The notes beneath the pieces are model-generated. The model was given only the letters and a program-made list of their open reading frames with translations, ran no database searches and was not told the origin of the DNA. Below are positions 45,310 through 53,903 of a stretch of 64,000 nucleotides of DNA, piece by piece (position 1 is the stretch's first letter; every line of letters starts with the position of its first letter). Location: NCBI RefSeq assembly GCF_050589605.1, contig NZ_JBNGOO010000008.1; one strand, written 5' to 3'. This stretch comes from Granulosicoccus sp947495035 (lineage in GTDB: Bacteria; Pseudomonadota; Gammaproteobacteria; Granulosicoccales; Granulosicoccaceae). The position numbers were made by a program, and so were the translations under genes.

Positions 45310-46281
45310 ATGAGGCACCTTCCAGAGCTCAGGACCGTCCAGTGTTTCGCCACGGTTGTTCGCGAAGGCAATGTCACGCGGGCCGCCGAGAAACTGCATC
45401 TGTCCCAGCCGGCGGTCACGCAGCAGCTCAAGAACCTGGCAGAGAGAACCGGGCTGACCCTGTTTACCCGCACGGCGAAGGGCCTGGAGCTGACACCCGA
45501 CGGGGCGATTCTGGCGCAGAAGGCCGAGCAGGTGCTGGCCGTGCTGGATGAGTTCCGGCAGACCGCACGGGATCTTGCCGGCCAGGTCAGAGGCAGCCTG
45601 CGGATCGGCACGATACTCGACCCGGATTCCATCCGGCTGGGTGCCTTCTTCAATGCGCTGGTTCGCAGAGCCTCGGGCATTCGAGCCGAGGTCACCCATG
45701 GCATGAGCGGCAACGTGGCCGAAGGCGTACTGCGGGATGAACTGGATGCCGGATTCTATCTCGGCAATGTCAATGAATCGCTGCGCAGCGTCACTGGCAG
45801 CAAGTCCGAAGATGAATCCCTGTTTCATCGTACGGTTCTGGATACCTTCACCTACTGGGTCATTGCACCGCCAGGCTGGGAGACGCGCCTGGCGGGACGT
45901 AACTGGGACGAATTGGCCACGCTGCCCTGGATAGGAACCCCGCCGGCATCGGTACACTGTCGGCTGCTCGAGCCCTTGTTTCAGCACTATGGTGTCACGC
46001 AGAATGTCATCACCGTGGTTGACCAGGAACCGTCCATGCTGGCCATGGTTCGTTCGGGGGTCGGCCTGAGCCTGTGCCGTGATTCCATTGCACTCAACGA
46101 AAGGCAGGCCAGGGGCATGGTCATCTCCGACACGGTGGAGTTGACGACGACACTGGAATTCATCTGTCTCAAGGCACGTCGACAGGATCCCGTGATCAGT
46201 GCAGCCCATGAACTGTTGTCGCCGGTCTGGGAGCAGGCCAGGCAGGCTCAAGATCCGGGTTTCATCGACAATCGCGTGTGA
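45310..46281 (+). CDS. LysR-type transcriptional regulator, candidate regulator of the ddd cluster
   Basis: Full-length LysR protein of 323 residues: N-terminal winged HTH (TVVREGNVTRAAEKLHLSQP, then AVTQQLKNLAERTGL), linker helix to about 90, and effector domain (GSLRIGTILDPDSIRLG onwards). The effector domain continues through VDQEPSMLAMVRSGVGLSL. It is divergent from the GMC dehydrogenase gene with 166 bp between starts, the usual arrangement for a LysR activator of the neighbouring operon; LysR-type DddR regulators are known for ddd clusters. A TATAAT at 45296-45301 is only 8 bp before the ATG and there is no SD, so either the mRNA is leaderless or this -10 is fortuitous. Confidence 0.87.
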   Translation: MRHLPELRTVQCFATVVREGNVTRAAEKLHLSQPAVTQQLKNLAERTGLTLFTRTAKGLELTPDGAILAQKAEQVLAVLDEFRQTARDLAGQVRGSLRIGTILDPDSIRLGAFFNALVRRASGIRAEVTHGMSGNVAEGVLRDELDAGFYLGNVNESLRSVTGSKSEDESLFHRTVLDTFTYWVIAPPGWETRLAGRNWDELATLPWIGTPPASVHCRLLEPLFQHYGVTQNVITVVDQEPSMLAMVRSGVGLSLCRDSIALNERQARGMVISDTVELTTTLEFICLKARRQDPVISAAHELLSPVWEQARQAQDPGFIDNRV

Positions 46282-46307
46282 TACAGATCAGCAGAAGGAG
46301 AGAGAAA

Positions 46308-48125
46308 TTGACCAGACTTGCAGAATGGAGTGCCAGTGCCGCATCCCTGGTGGATGTTGCCACTGGGCGAAAGCCGGCTGATACGGTTGTCCGCAACGGT
46401 CGCTGGGTCAATGTGCATTCCGGTGAGATCATCGCCGGCACCGATATCGCCATCAGTTGTGGGCGCTTCGCCTATGTCGGCCCGGATGCCAGTCATGCCA
46501 TCGGAGAACAGACGACAGTCATCGACGCCGAAGATCGCTATCTGGTGCCCGGTCTGTGTGATGCGCACATGCATGTCGAAAGCGGCATGGTCACGGTTAC
46601 CGAGTTTGCCCGGGCAGTAGCGCCTCACGGGACGACGTCGATGTTCATCGATCCGCACGAGATCGGCAATGTGCTGGGTCTGGATGGTGTGCGTCTGATG
46701 CATGATGAGGCGATGAATCTGCCACTGAACATCTTCGTGCAGATGCCCAGCTGCGTGCCCTCGGCACCGGGTCTGGAGAATGCCGGAGCCGAGCTGGGCG
46801 TCAGTGAGGTACAGGAGGCCATGAAGTGGCCGAACATCATCGGCCTGGGTGAGGTCATGAATTTTCCCGGGGTGTCCGGCAACGACCCGAAAATGCTGGG
46901 CGTGATTGCGGCCACGGTCAATGCCGGGAAGACTGTCGGTGGGCACTATGCGTCCAGTGATCTGGGCTTGCCGTTTCACGGTTACGTGGCTGGTGGCCCT
47001 GCCGATGATCACGAAGGCACTCGGGTAGAAGATGCCATTGCGCGGGTCCGTCAGGGCATGCGTTCCATGTTGCGGCTCGGCTCAGCCTGGTATGACGTGG
47101 CGCCACAGATAAAGGCGGTCACCGAACACGGCCTGGATCCTCGTTATTTCATTCTGTGCACGGACGATTCTCATTCAGGCACGCTGATCAACGATGGCCA
47201 CATGAACCGGGTGGTAAGACATGCCATCGCGCAGGGCCTCAAACCTGTCACGGCGATCCAGATGGCCACCATCAATACGGCCGAGCACTTCGGGCTGGAA
47301 CGCGAGCTGGGATCCATTACCCCGGGCCGGCGAGCGGATCTCATCCTGTCGTCGGATCTGGTGAACCTGCCGGTGGAACTGGTCATGGCTCAGGGGCGGG
47401 TACTGGCGGAGGCGGGTCGACTGAGCTTCGACATTCCACCAGCGAGTTACCCGGCGACGGCCAAGAACACGGTCCGACTGGGCAAGACCCTGCTGGCCGA
47501 TGATTTCCTCATTCCGGCGCCCGCCGCAGCGAGGGAGTCGGTCGTCGCGAGGGTCATCGGCGTGATCGAGAATCAGGCACCGACGCGGGCCTTGCAGGCT
47601 CGGCTGGCCGTTGCGCAGGGGCAAGTGCAGATGGACAGGGACAATGACATCTGCCAGATTGCGCTGGTGGAACGACACCAGGGCACCGGCGGTGTGGTCA
47701 ATGCCTTCGTCTCGGGATTCGGCTACAACACGGCCTGCGCCATGGCGTCCACCGTGGCGCACGATTCGCATCACATGATCGTGGTTGGTACCAATCATGA
47801 GGACATGGCCCTGGCGGCCAATCGGCTCGGCGAGGTCGGTGGCGGAGTTGTGTTGTTTGCCGACGGCAAGGAGCTGGCACTGGTGGAATTGAGCATCGCT
47901 GGCCTCATGTCCGAAGAGCGGGCCGAGATCGTCGCCGAAAAGGCGCAGAAGCTGGTCCATGCCATGCGGGAATGCGGTTGCGAGGTCAACAATGCCTACA
48001 TGCAGCATTCACTGCTTGCATTGGTGGTCATACCGGAGTTGCGCATTTCGGACATCGGACTGGTGGACGTCACATCATTTTCGCCGACATCACTGTTTGT
48101 CGAAGAGGCCGATGCCGAAATCTGA
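46308..48125 (+). CDS. ade: adenine deaminase
   Basis: Amidohydrolase-superfamily enzyme of 605 residues of the bacterial adenine deaminase type (adenine to hypoxanthine). The metal-binding DAHMHVESGMV (HxH) is near residue 83, followed by HGTTSMFIDPHEIGNV. FILCTDDSHSGTL carries further metal/active-site residues, and the C-terminal Ade-specific domain contains NDICQIALVERHQGTGG. I choose the TTG at 46308 because a strong SD (AAGGAG) lies 7 nt upstream; the in-frame GTG at 46278 overlaps the LysR stop codon and has no SD. Overlap or near-overlap with the LysR gene suggests co-transcription, but purine salvage has no obvious link to DMSP use. Confidence 0.88.
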   Translation: MTRLAEWSASAASLVDVATGRKPADTVVRNGRWVNVHSGEIIAGTDIAISCGRFAYVGPDASHAIGEQTTVIDAEDRYLVPGLCDAHMHVESGMVTVTEFARAVAPHGTTSMFIDPHEIGNVLGLDGVRLMHDEAMNLPLNIFVQMPSCVPSAPGLENAGAELGVSEVQEAMKWPNIIGLGEVMNFPGVSGNDPKMLGVIAATVNAGKTVGGHYASSDLGLPFHGYVAGGPADDHEGTRVEDAIARVRQGMRSMLRLGSAWYDVAPQIKAVTEHGLDPRYFILCTDDSHSGTLINDGHMNRVVRHAIAQGLKPVTAIQMATINTAEHFGLERELGSITPGRRADLILSSDLVNLPVELVMAQGRVLAEAGRLSFDIPPASYPATAKNTVRLGKTLLADDFLIPAPAAARESVVARVIGVIENQAPTRALQARLAVAQGQVQMDRDNDICQIALVERHQGTGGVVNAFVSGFGYNTACAMASTVAHDSHHMIVVGTNHEDMALAANRLGEVGGGVVLFADGKELALVELSIAGLMSEERAEIVAEKAQKLVHAMRECGCEVNNAYMQHSLLALVVIPELRISDIGLVDVTSFSPTSLFVEEADAEI

Positions 48126-48248
48126 ACGCCGTTCATTGCACTGAGCGGCGGCCTGGCTGGCCGCGGCAGCCATTCGACAGGGCTTATCCCGCTCTGGAAT
48201 CCGTGATAGCCTTGAATGTCATTACGGGTTATAGGGAAGGTGTCCATC

Positions 48249-49862
48249 ATGCTGTACCAATCATTGTTTGCCGTATGCTCGGCGACGCTGCTGGCCAGTT
48301 GCACGTCGATCGAGGAAGTCAGGAACAAGGTTGCGGACGCCGGAGACGGGGACAGGATACGCAATGTGATCGTCATGATCGGCGATGGCATGGGGCCGCA
48401 GCAGGTAGGTCTGCTGGACTCCTATGTGCGCTATGCCTCCAACCCGGTACTGGACTCCAGCGCGTTTGATCGCATGGCCAGAGAGGGTGTTGTCGGCATT
48501 TCGCGTACCGAATCCCACAAGGTCCTGGTGGTCGATTCAGCGGCGTCGGCGACTCAGTTTGCCAGCGGCAAACTGGCCGGATCGGAGATGATCGGTGCAG
48601 ATTACGAGGGAAACCGGGCAGAGAGCATGCTGGAAGTGGCGCAGGCCAGGGGCAAGGCCGTGGGGCTGGTGTCGGATACCCGCTTGACCCATGCCACACC
48701 GGCGGCCTATGCCGCTCATCAGCAGCATCGGAGTCTGGAAAACGAGATAGCGGTCGAGATGCTGGAAACCGGTGCCGATGTGATGCTCAGTGGTGGCATC
48801 CGGCATTGGCTGCCGCAGGGCGTCAACGAAGAGGGCAGTGCGGTTCGACAGGAGCTGGAAGCGCTGACCGGAGGCAACGTCAGGATGAGCTCGAGACGCA
48901 AGGATGATCGCAATCTGCTGGCAGAAGCCAGGGATGCGGGCTACGACCTGTCCTTCAACCGAACGGACATGGCTGCCAGTCACGGTAATCGCATTCTGGG
49001 TCTTTACGCCTCTTCAGGCATGCTGGATGGTATTGCCAATACACAGGCCGGTGACGGTGCGGAGCGGGTTCAACCCAGCCTGACCGAGATGACAGCCAAG
49101 GCACTGTCGGTGCTGGAAAACGATGAGGATGGCTTCTTCCTGATGGTCGAAGGCGGGCAGATCGACTGGGCGGCTCACAACAACGATGCCGGTACCATGC
49201 TGCACGAGATGGTCAAGTTCTCCGAAGCCATCGACGTGGTTCTGGACTGGATGAAGGGACGTGACGATACCTTGCTGGTGGTATCGGCCGATCATGAAAC
49301 CGGCGGGTTCGGCTTTGCCTATTCCCGTAACGATCTGCCGGCAGGTCAGCCGCTGGACGGCGATGTCTTTCATGGCGACGAGTACAAGCCCAACTGGAAT
49401 TTCGGCCGCGTGGAGACGCTGGATCGCCTGTATGAGCAGAAGCTGTCCTACGATGGAATCTTCAGTGAGTTCGACAGCCTGGATGACGCCGAGCAGACAC
49501 CGGAGAACCTGCGCAGCATCGTCAACGCCAATACGGCATTCCCCATCACACTGGCGCAGGCGAAACGCGTGCTGGAGACCGAGCTCAATGTGTACTACGT
49601 TGCCGACCACGGTACGCTCAGTGCGGAACGCTTTCCGCTGATGCATGAACGCAAGGCCTTCTATGTCTATGGGTCCGGTATTCGCAAGAACATTCTTGCC
49701 TCGGTGGTTGCGGAACAGTCCAATGTCGTCTGGGCCAGTGACAATCACAGCAGCACGCCGGTCTATCTGTTTGCCATGGGACCTGCCGAGACGACGGACG
49801 CCTTCAAGGGAATATTGCACACCACCGAATGGGCCAGGGAGATCATCGACGTTCTGGATTGA
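48249..49862 (+). CDS. alkaline phosphatase, lipoprotein form
   Basis: Alkaline phosphatase superfamily enzyme of 537 residues. A lipoprotein signal (LLASC, Cys18) indicates outer- or inner-membrane anchoring in the periplasm. The metal site Asp is in IVMIGDGMGP (D46) and the nucleophile serine in VVDSAASATQFASG (S97). The EGGQIDWAAHNND and SADHETGGFG motifs give the other zinc ligands, and the last His lies in DNHSSTP. The ATG at 48249 follows an AGGGAAGG SD by 8 nt. It releases phosphate from organic phosphoesters, an expected scavenging function in sea water; no Pho box was identified. Confidence 0.92.
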   Translation: MLYQSLFAVCSATLLASCTSIEEVRNKVADAGDGDRIRNVIVMIGDGMGPQQVGLLDSYVRYASNPVLDSSAFDRMAREGVVGISRTESHKVLVVDSAASATQFASGKLAGSEMIGADYEGNRAESMLEVAQARGKAVGLVSDTRLTHATPAAYAAHQQHRSLENEIAVEMLETGADVMLSGGIRHWLPQGVNEEGSAVRQELEALTGGNVRMSSRRKDDRNLLAEARDAGYDLSFNRTDMAASHGNRILGLYASSGMLDGIANTQAGDGAERVQPSLTEMTAKALSVLENDEDGFFLMVEGGQIDWAAHNNDAGTMLHEMVKFSEAIDVVLDWMKGRDDTLLVVSADHETGGFGFAYSRNDLPAGQPLDGDVFHGDEYKPNWNFGRVETLDRLYEQKLSYDGIFSEFDSLDDAEQTPENLRSIVNANTAFPITLAQAKRVLETELNVYYVADHGTLSAERFPLMHERKAFYVYGSGIRKNILASVVAEQSNVVWASDNHSSTPVYLFAMGPAETTDAFKGILHTTEWAREIIDVLD

Positions 49863-50131
49863 GGCCAGGTATTCGGAAGCCCCGGCCGCCGACATTGCCT
49901 GCGCGGCAAATGCGGTCGGGGCACTCAAGGAATCCGCTGTAGCGGTCGATAGCAGTGCGTGACTTGCTACAAGTCGCACGAACGACTGGCTGATCTGTCA
50001 GTGAATTCGATGGACACAATGACGGACTGATTGCCGTCATCCCGAGTCATGATTCGAGTTCCTCGTGTTTTTCGCGGCAGACACTGGCCGGTAGCCTGTT
50101 ACCGTTTTCCTTTCGAGCCACGAGGCCGATC

Positions 50132-51937
50132 TTGACTGACAGTACTGCACCACGGCAGAAGCAAGGTCATACCGCCCCCTCCATGCTGAAGATGCCCTTC
50201 AGTGTCTGGATGTGGGTGCTGGCCATCCTGTTGCTCGGCTCCGTCGTGACTTTCGTCATCAGCAACGTCATACAAGATCGTACAACGCAGCTGGCCTTGA
50301 AGGAGTTCAACCGGCAGGTTGATGTGGCCACCAATCAGCTGGAAAATGCGATCGAGAAGGACAAGACTCTGACCGTCGCCCTGCAAGGGATGTTTCATGC
50401 CTTCGGGACGGTTTCTCGTGAAGAGTTCAGCCGTTTCGTGGCTGCCGTGGATATCGAACGTCTGTTCCCCGATACCAAGGCTCTGTCATGGAATGCGCTT
50501 GTGCCTGTGAAGGATACAGTCGCATTCGAGCGTGCCGTACGCCTGGATACCTCACTGCAAGCCGAGGGCTATCCCGACTTCGCCATCAAACCGGCCGGGG
50601 CTGTCGAGCCCCAGTACGTTGTAACCTATATCGAGCCGATGGCAGGCAACGAAGGTGCTTTCGGCTTTGATATCGGATCGAACCCGACTCGGCGGCGCAC
50701 GGTGGAACTGGCACGTGATCGCGCCGAGGCACGGGCTACGGCGCCGATCACGCTGGCTCAGGAAACCGGAACGCAAAAGGGTTTTCTGCTCATGATGCCG
50801 GTATACCAGAGCATCACTCCAGGCAGCATTGAAGCCAGAAGAGAGCAGTTTCGAGGAGTTGTCGTTGCTGTGTTTCGTATCGGCGATCTCATCGAGGGCT
50901 CCGGTGATCTCGGCTTCTCGGCGCTCAGGGTTCGCGATGTCACGGATGCCGACGAAAGCGTCGATGTCACGCCGGAGGTCATCTACGAGAAGGGGCTGCA
51001 GGATCTGCCTGCCTCGCATGAATCACTCGTTCGCAGAATCGATGTCGCCGGCAGGCGCTGGGAAGTCGTCTACAGTCAATCGACACAGGCGCTGAGCAGC
51101 GATGGCGTGTTGAGTCGGTGGGCCGTACCGGCACTGGGTGGTTTGTCGACGGCACTGGCCGCGATGCTGATCGCCTATCTGGCGACTTCTCGACAACGCA
51201 CGCTGGTGCGGGCTGAACTGCTGACCATCGATCTGCAGCGGGCAAATGATGAACTCAGTCAGTCCAACAACGACCTGAGTCAGTTCGCTCACGTCGCTTC
51301 ACATGATCTGCAGACTCCGGTTCGCAATATCATGGGCTCGGTATCGATGCTGGAGGATGCCATTGGTGAAAATCCGGATGACGACATCGAGCGCTATCTG
51401 CAGTTTCTGAAGGATTCCGCCCTGCGGATGAAAACCCTGATCAGCGATCTGCTCACGTATGCGGAAAGCGGGCAGTCGCTCGACCACCAGGAGATTGATC
51501 TGAACACCACGCTGGAGCTGGTGGCAGCGGTGACGCGGGACATATGCGAGTCGCAGAATGCCAGTCTGCAGATCGCAGAGATGCCCCGTGTGCCGGGCGA
51601 CGAGCAGCAACTGGAACGGGTGTTCACCAATCTGATCACCAATGCGCTGAAGTACTCGAAGGCGGATGAGCCGCCGCGGATCGATGTCAGTGCGCGGCAA
51701 GCCGGCCAGTATCATGAAATCAGAATCCGTGACAACGGCCTGGGCATCGACCCGGCCTGTCACAAGAGCATTTTCGAGCCTTTCAAACGACTGCATCGGC
51801 AGAACGACATCGCTGGCACCGGGCTGGGACTGGCGATCTGTCGTCAGATCGTCGACCGGCATGGTGGCACCATCGGCGTGGAAGAGTCATCGGAGCAGGG
51901 AACCACGATATTGTTGCGGTTGCCAGGCATCACCTGA
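50132..51937 (+). CDS. CHASE-domain sensor histidine kinase
   Basis: Membrane sensor kinase of 601 residues. One helix (about 25-48), a periplasmic CHASE domain (about 80-290, with a DTSLQAEGYPDFAIKPAG segment typical of CHASE) and a second helix (about 330-350) precede the kinase core. The core has a HisKA domain with QFAHVASHDLQTPVRN (phospho-His), N box NLITNALKYS, G1 DNGLGIDP, F box FEPFKRLH and G2 GTGLGLAICRQIV. A TTG at 50132 with a CGAGG SD is the likely start; an ATG at 50183 would lose part of the N-terminus. No response regulator gene is adjacent. The C-terminal part resembles phytochrome-like and bacteriophytochrome-type kinases. Confidence 0.9.
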   Translation: MTDSTAPRQKQGHTAPSMLKMPFSVWMWVLAILLLGSVVTFVISNVIQDRTTQLALKEFNRQVDVATNQLENAIEKDKTLTVALQGMFHAFGTVSREEFSRFVAAVDIERLFPDTKALSWNALVPVKDTVAFERAVRLDTSLQAEGYPDFAIKPAGAVEPQYVVTYIEPMAGNEGAFGFDIGSNPTRRRTVELARDRAEARATAPITLAQETGTQKGFLLMMPVYQSITPGSIEARREQFRGVVVAVFRIGDLIEGSGDLGFSALRVRDVTDADESVDVTPEVIYEKGLQDLPASHESLVRRIDVAGRRWEVVYSQSTQALSSDGVLSRWAVPALGGLSTALAAMLIAYLATSRQRTLVRAELLTIDLQRANDELSQSNNDLSQFAHVASHDLQTPVRNIMGSVSMLEDAIGENPDDDIERYLQFLKDSALRMKTLISDLLTYAESGQSLDHQEIDLNTTLELVAAVTRDICESQNASLQIAEMPRVPGDEQQLERVFTNLITNALKYSKADEPPRIDVSARQAGQYHEIRIRDNGLGIDPACHKSIFEPFKRLHRQNDIAGTGLGLAICRQIVDRHGGTIGVEESSEQGTTILLRLPGIT

Positions 51938-51980
51938 GCGAAGCGCCGGAATGGCGCAAACCGCTTCCATTCATGCCAGT

Positions 51981-53903
51981 TCAGTGCCGCTGCAGCAGCT
52001 CCAGCAGATCATCACGCCACTGTATCCAGCTGGCCGCATCCCGCGGCCAGGCAGGCCGGTTCTCACCGCTGGCCACAGCCTCGCCCAGTGCCCGAGGTAT
52101 CAGGGCGTTGATCAGTGCTTGCGCTGCTTCGGGATGGCGCTGGTGGGCCAGGAAATACAGCTCCGCGTCCTGCAGCCCCCGGTGCCAGGCCTTGAGTCGC
52201 ATGGAGGGAATCGGACCTGCGGCAGCAGGGTAGCCGATACGCGGAAGCTGGAATCCGGGGTAGACCATGACGCCATTGCCAACGCGATCATCATCCGGCT
52301 TGTAACTGGGTTGCGCGAAGGGCAACTCGTCGCTGCCCAGGTTGACTGACCACATCAGTTGCCCTTGTATGCCGTAGCGGGCACCGATAACCCCCCAACT
52401 GCGCATGTCACTGCCAGGCAGGTTGATGCTGTGTCCACCCACGGCCGGATGACCGCTGTGATAGAACCAGCTGCGTTCACCCATGGCCATTCTGTCTTGC
52501 AGGAAATCGGTATTGGCCGCATGGGCGTTGGGAGCCCACAGACGCACCCGGCCGGTCAGCGTGGTGTCAGGGTCATCAAGCCAGATCGTCGGATCGGAAT
52601 GGCTGGTCCACAACAGGTCGATTGGCGGCGTTGCCGGATCAGAAGCGGCCGAGGTGCCACGGTCGATGGCCTGTTGAATGGCTGCCATGTCGCCATGGAC
52701 TCTTGCAATGTAACGATGCCGGTCCGGATCCGTTTCCGCTTGTGGCACCGGGCCATCAACCTCATCGAACGCGTAGGCGAAGTAGCGTGTATCCAGCCAG
52801 TGGTTTTGCCGAACGATCCTGCTCCAGCGGCCGGCCATCTGTGTATAGGCCTGCAGTTGCTGATCGCTGAGTGCCGCCTCGACGATCACGTCATGCTCCT
52901 GCGGCCAGGGTGTGCGCCACACGCTCACGGCTGTATCCCGCCCGGTGCCGGTGTATCCTGCTTCCCGACTGAACAGCTGACCATCGAGAATCGGCGCATA
53001 GGTGTCCAGGTAGTCCTGCCATTGCGCCGGACCCTGCGGTTCTTCCGGGTTGCGCTCGATGAATACCATGCGGTGCTGATGCGCCATGACCTGGTAGCAC
53101 TGCGCCATCTCCTGCCAGCGTGTGCTGCTGCGTTCTTCGCCGACGCCCTCCAGTCGATAGGAGCGATAGATCTCGCCAACAGCATCGATGGATGGGCGAT
53201 GCGGGAGTGTGGCATCGATGACGGTCAACGAAACCTGCAGGTCGAAGGCATCGGAAGACAAGATCTGCTTCGAATCGTTGGCAGACGGTATCAGTCGCAG
53301 GTGCTGCTGATAGTCGCCGGGCGTCAGGTCGTCGGGGATGTACATCTCGACCCAGACACTCTGGTTGCGACCGGCACGCGGCAAGGCAATCTGGTCGAAC
53401 AGAGTGGTTTCTGTCTGAGCGCAGCGGTGCTGTCGGGGGATCAGTGCGTCGGGGTAGGCCGCCGGGTAGGGCAGTACAGCGGTCTTCGGCCCCCAGCGAT
53501 AGCCACCGTTTCTCACCTGCAGATAGTGCGCCTGATACAGGGACGTCCGAATGGCACTGTCTGCGACGTCCAGCGTGACGTGACTGGTATCGTCACGATC
53601 CTCGGTGCGCAGAATCAGCTGAAAGGCAATGGTTTCGTTGCGCGCAACGGTCCAGTGCAGTCTGTCCGGATTGTCGGATCGCAGATCGAAACGGGGGTGT
53701 TCCAGGCGACTGATGCCTTGCCGCGTGATACGCGCCATGTCGCTGGCAGCACAGACTGACAAACCCCCCGACGTGCGCAGACAGGATTCGTCCAGCAGTG
53801 CGTCAGGTTCATGCAGCAGGCCGGCCACCCCCAGTAGCAGCAGCGGCAGGGCAAGCAGAACCTGACGCCAGCGACGCACTGCAGGGGAGACGACGACCGG
53901 CAT
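51981..53903 (-). CDS. DUF4091-like secreted/membrane-anchored protein, possible glycoside hydrolase
   Basis: Large exported protein of 640 residues with an N-terminal hydrophobic segment (about 13-29) that is a signal anchor or signal peptide. The middle part (about 225-480) has TIM-barrel-like composition with acidic strand ends (YFAYAFDEVDGP near 393). The C-terminal SMRLKAWHRGLQDAELYFLA pattern resembles DUF4091, found behind glycoside-hydrolase-like domains. It may process an extracellular glycan; there is no direct evidence for the reaction. Its ATG shares one base with the stop codon of the upstream acyl-CoA synthetase gene (TGATG at 53901-53905), so the two are translationally coupled. 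Confidence 0.65.
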   Translation of the reverse strand: MPVVVSPAVRRWRQVLLALPLLLLGVAGLLHEPDALLDESCLRTSGGLSVCAASDMARITRQGISRLEHPRFDLRSDNPDRLHWTVARNETIAFQLILRTEDRDDTSHVTLDVADSAIRTSLYQAHYLQVRNGGYRWGPKTAVLPYPAAYPDALIPRQHRCAQTETTLFDQIALPRAGRNQSVWVEMYIPDDLTPGDYQQHLRLIPSANDSKQILSSDAFDLQVSLTVIDATLPHRPSIDAVGEIYRSYRLEGVGEERSSTRWQEMAQCYQVMAHQHRMVFIERNPEEPQGPAQWQDYLDTYAPILDGQLFSREAGYTGTGRDTAVSVWRTPWPQEHDVIVEAALSDQQLQAYTQMAGRWSRIVRQNHWLDTRYFAYAFDEVDGPVPQAETDPDRHRYIARVHGDMAAIQQAIDRGTSAASDPATPPIDLLWTSHSDPTIWLDDPDTTLTGRVRLWAPNAHAANTDFLQDRMAMGERSWFYHSGHPAVGGHSINLPGSDMRSWGVIGARYGIQGQLMWSVNLGSDELPFAQPSYKPDDDRVGNGVMVYPGFQLPRIGYPAAAGPIPSMRLKAWHRGLQDAELYFLAHQRHPEAAQALINALIPRALGEAVASGENRPAWPRDAASWIQWRDDLLELLQRH

